A stretch of 64,000 nucleotides of DNA, taken from assembly GCA_947650285.1 (NCBI GenBank), contig CANTFL010001401.1, positions 310,001 through 374,000 of the forward strand, given 5' to 3'. The position numbers and the translations under genes are program-made. Shown in pieces: positions 60,611-64,000 of this stretch. Below the pieces are notes generated by a model. It saw only the letters and a list, made by a program, of their open reading frames with translations, was not told the DNA's origin and ran no database searches. How positions within the stretch are numbered: the first letter of the stretch is position 1; each line of letters starts with the position of its first letter. The DNA is from Hyaloperonospora brassicae (Eukaryota; Oomycota; Peronosporomycetes; Peronosporales; Peronosporaceae).

Positions 60611-63514
60611 GTTACATGCGTAGTCACACAATCTGGCTGATTGAATCAATCCAATGTTCATTATTGCTTTGAAATAACGAGTTGTTTGGACAGGTCTTGA
60701 ATGGATATGGCATTGATTATGGCAAAACAAAGGATAACTCCAATTAGTGGTTTGTCATATTGCAAGAAACGGAAGAAGCAATTAATTAACAGCGTCAGCT
60801 CGTGGTCCTTCTAAACTGCCCTTTAACAATATATAGACTAAAATCAGTGATATGAAAAAATGCTTCTAATGTATAACCGATCAGTGTAAAGGTGATGCTA
60901 CAAATAGATACAATATATTCAAGAAAAGACAAGACAGTAAAAAAGCATTACGAGCCATCAAGATATAATGAAAATTTAAAGATGCGGCGAAGACGGCTGA
61001 AAGTAGGCGCTTCATGTTGCAACCGTTAGGGCCGGTCGAAATTTATGCTCAGCATGTAATCCAGTCGGTTCTCTAAAGTGCACTTGTCTAAAAAGGAGAT
61101 CGATAGGGATATCAATGCTGGTTTGTGTGGTTTTTAACTTCGATGGCTGCTTAATCGATAGTGAAAACCTACTTGTATAACACACACTGCTGACCTGTTG
61201 GACTAAGAGGTCTTTGAGATTGCATCGATGTGACATAACTGGCAAAAGATGAGAAAGTTTCGTGGTAAAGGAACAGTGAAGCTTACAGACATTGACAATA
61301 GGCGCACATAAATGATGGACGTGTTATATATCATTGGACTCGCCAGAAGATGTCGATCGGTCAGAAGACCCGCACAATGCAGTTAGAGCGCTTCGTATAA
61401 GCAATTTTTTGGTTTTTTTTGTTCTTGCAGCGCTAATGCAGTTTAAAACAAAGTTGAGGATAGGATTATTGCTTGACATCGAATATGAGTGGGCAAGGTT
61501 TGCGGAGTACGCTAAAAAAGTAAATATAAATTTTGGCATGCTGATAATTCAAATAGATACCTTCTCGTAATGTAGATGCTTAAAGATATCATTGTCGCGT
61601 TCGGTTAAGCTCAATGAGCGTGAGGTAGACGAAATATATGACACGCGACGTGTATCGTAATTGTGGCCTATGTTACGAATAAAAATGCTGCTGAAAGTGC
61701 AGCCCTGTATGAGGTTACCATTCTTGGAAAGACGAGATAATAAAATATGTCGAAGACTTCAAAGAATGACCAATAGTAGTGGAGATAGCCGAAGTGGAAT
61801 ATGATCAAGAGAATGGATAAATATATTGTATTGACCAGAAAAGTCATATCTGAAACATAAATTGACCAATTCATACACTGTACAAGAGCCAGCGAAGATT
61901 CTTTTGTTACCACATATAAATTTAAACAATTGGTTAAGTTTTTTCACGAGATCAAGCGTACAGGATGTAGTAGATATATATTGTATATAATGTTGGATGC
62001 GGCATTTAGCGAAGACGAGCAGAAATCTAAATGCAAGCATGGACCTCTGTTACTGAAGTGTGATATGATGGATAAAGACAACTATTCGCCAATATGGTGT
62101 CGGCTTCTACTACAAGCATTGATGGCATTCCATACTACCCATATACACATGCAGGAACACTTGCTATAATAAATGCAGCTCAATTGAATTCGATTTATTA
62201 ACGTTAATATATGTATTTTGCCCGTAAAGACAAAAAGAGGAATTTCTTTTTACATGGAGATGCTGCCCATTCTATTATGTGTCGTTAAAATTTTGCGTAT
62301 TATCTGAAATAGCCTGATGAAGTAATTCAAAGAAAAATTTACCTATTCATTTTTTAAGCACAAGTTTGGGATTAAATAATATAGGAGACCTGCTTACCGG
62401 TGTAATAAAATACTTTATATAAATTTTAATTGCTATAGACCATCCCAAATATTTTTTAAAGGATAAATAACAGATTTTACAGAAATATCGAACCATGGTT
62501 ATAAGGAGCTTGTATTTGTGATCCTTTTAGGCAATTTGAAGAATGCTTTGACGTGATGAAAAATCTGGTATATCATACATCAAATTAAAGAAAGCATTTA
62601 GTCCTTGAAATACGACAAGTCGCAATTATACGGTTAAATTGCTGTGGTGAGGACTAGTGTGAATACCTTATGATCAACTTTGATTTTTGTTTTCAATTTC
62701 CTCTACTTCGATAATATGATCATCGCCTGAAAGGAGAGCAAGAAGGCCGTGAAGTAAAAAAGCTCGTAAAATGATTTCTAAGTTAGAGTGCTAAATCCCT
62801 TACAATTTTTTGGGATTATTGTTTATTATTTAGGGCACAAATGATATATAATTATTATTTGAAGCCGGTACGTAAATGATGTGTTCGTACATTTCACCAT
62901 AAGAACGCTAAGACGTTTGGCTTTCCATTCGCTTTCGATATCAATCTATTGTAGTTGCAGTCACTAATTATCGAGAAAGAACGTGCTGAAATAAAGTCAA
63001 GCCCCTATCGTTATTATAAAGCATATACAAGCCCTTATATCAGCACGAGACTGGCTAAATTGCGTGGAGTAGCACAGAGATACCGATATCAAAGAAGAAT
63101 TGACTTGTGTCACTGAAAAGGCGCCATTTGCATTCTCTGATTTATAAAGTCGATAAGTGGCCATGGCGTTTTAGTACCATGTAGTATCCGAGAGGTTTCT
63201 ACTGAAACGTGCTACGCATACTGGCTGGCGCAACATCATAGGAGTATACAGTTTCATCTGTAGGTCTTAAATACTAATCGGGAGATAGCCGGTATTGTTT
63301 AAGCTAAACAACTACATACTGTCTCAATCGGTTCCACGGGATCGGGTAACATGGCATTCAGACTTTGAACTAACGAGAAAATTTGAGTGTGCGTAACGCC
63401 TGCGTAAATGAATCATTAGCAAGTGGATTGGTTGTTAATTTGGAAATATAATCAAAATGACAGTTCACTGAGATAAAATTCTGTATGTAGTGAAAAAATA
63501 AAGCATGTTGGTAT
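60611..63514. other. AT-rich region, no supported gene
   Basis: Frames 61334-61570 (+, with one hydrophobic segment, FLVFFVLAALM), 61930-62169 (+) and 62040-61759 (-) are unassigned. No repeats or RNA genes were recognised. Confidence 0.4.
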
Positions 63515-63651
63515 ATGCCACGTCTTTGTTCTCGGCAATATGATACGTGGGACACTCTAGGTGGACTTCGGTATAACAAACATCAATTCGAGAACATTAA
63601 AAAATGGATTGATGAACGAAACGGTCAACTTCCAGTGCCAGAAAACTGGTA
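63515..63651 (+). pseudogene. Short protein-like fragment
   Basis: An open stretch without its own ATG, ending with a TAG at 63649-63651. It reads DTWDTLGGLRYN followed by IKKWIDERNG and PVPENW. It resembles a C-terminal fragment of a real protein. Family unknown. Confidence 0.2.
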
Positions 63652-64000
63652 GTAAACAGACAAACTTCATGCAGTCGCGATGCGTGAGAGTGTTGTACTT
63701 GTGCCCGCCATATGCATGTTGTATAGTTTAATAACCATTTATTTACCACTAAGTTATTACTTGACGAAGATAACGTTATGTATGGCTATGGGAGGGATAG
63801 ATTAAAGATATAATAAAGTTACCATCTATAGCATAACCTTAATTACATCTCAATTGATTGTAGATATTGTTGTAAATGGTTCATACCTAAGTGACCAATC
63901 TATTTATATTTATTATAAAATGTAACACACATATCGCAAGCATTTGTTTCACTTCATAGCATTGCTTTGTATGTACTGTAATTACATTTCGACGCCGTGG
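63652..64000. other. AT-rich end of window, nothing recognised
   Basis: No gene or repeat seen in the last 350 bases. Confidence 0.45.

Overview
The window looks like a gene-poor, repeat-rich piece of an oomycete genome, most likely a Peronosporales plant pathogen (Phytophthora or downy mildew type). This is inferred from the protein families, the short GT-AG introns with CTAAC/CTCAC-type branch motifs, a LINE carrying an OTU protease, pogo-like transposons, and weak traces of RXLR-type secreted effectors. No database search was possible, so the species is not named.

Layout. The first 8 kb hold the only clearly intact genes. These are a 194-residue protein with a FLZ-like C2C2 zinc finger (2909-3493, +) and an ATG1/ULK autophagy kinase (5025-7873, +, one 167-nt intron exactly before the DFG motif). 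The kinase has a LIR-like YVLV motif and a C-terminal MIT-like region. A 158-codon ORF at 1179-1655 is possible but unassigned. From 8 to 23 kb the sequence is AT-rich. It holds a dead pogo/Tigger-type transposon with recognisable inverted repeats (9358-11585) and some weak, decayed coding traces.

From 23.2 to 33.1 kb lies one large decayed LINE on the minus strand. It has a gag-like ORF with a broken zinc knuckle, an OTU cysteine-protease domain, an APE-type endonuclease, a reverse transcriptase and a C-terminal region. Its RT is interrupted by an insert of about 1.07 kb with imperfect inverted ends and a 19-bp tandem repeat. From 33.4 to 34.9 kb is a second dead DDE transposase, of pogo/Jerky type. 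At 35.6-36.9 kb is a pseudogene of the membrane protein CLPTM1 (minus), followed by further GC-richer gene remnants up to 38.7 kb.

From 39 to 64 kb the sequence is AT-rich and almost gene-free. It contains broken secreted/effector-like reading frames (best at 39.2-39.6 and 49.6-49.8 kb) and Ty3/Gypsy remnants in two orientations (integrase 52.8-53.6 kb, +; reverse transcriptase 54.8-55.7 kb, -). Short repeats and hairpins are scattered through it.

How it fits together. The window alternates a small GC-richer housekeeping block with AT-rich transposon and effector graveyards, the 'two-speed' pattern known for filamentous plant pathogens. No operon-like or defence-type system is visible. The most noteworthy structures are the LINE-encoded OTU protease, the nested insertion in that LINE, the CLPTM1 relic and the intron-containing transposase. 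Many short ORFs in the AT-rich parts are within chance expectation and carry low confidence.
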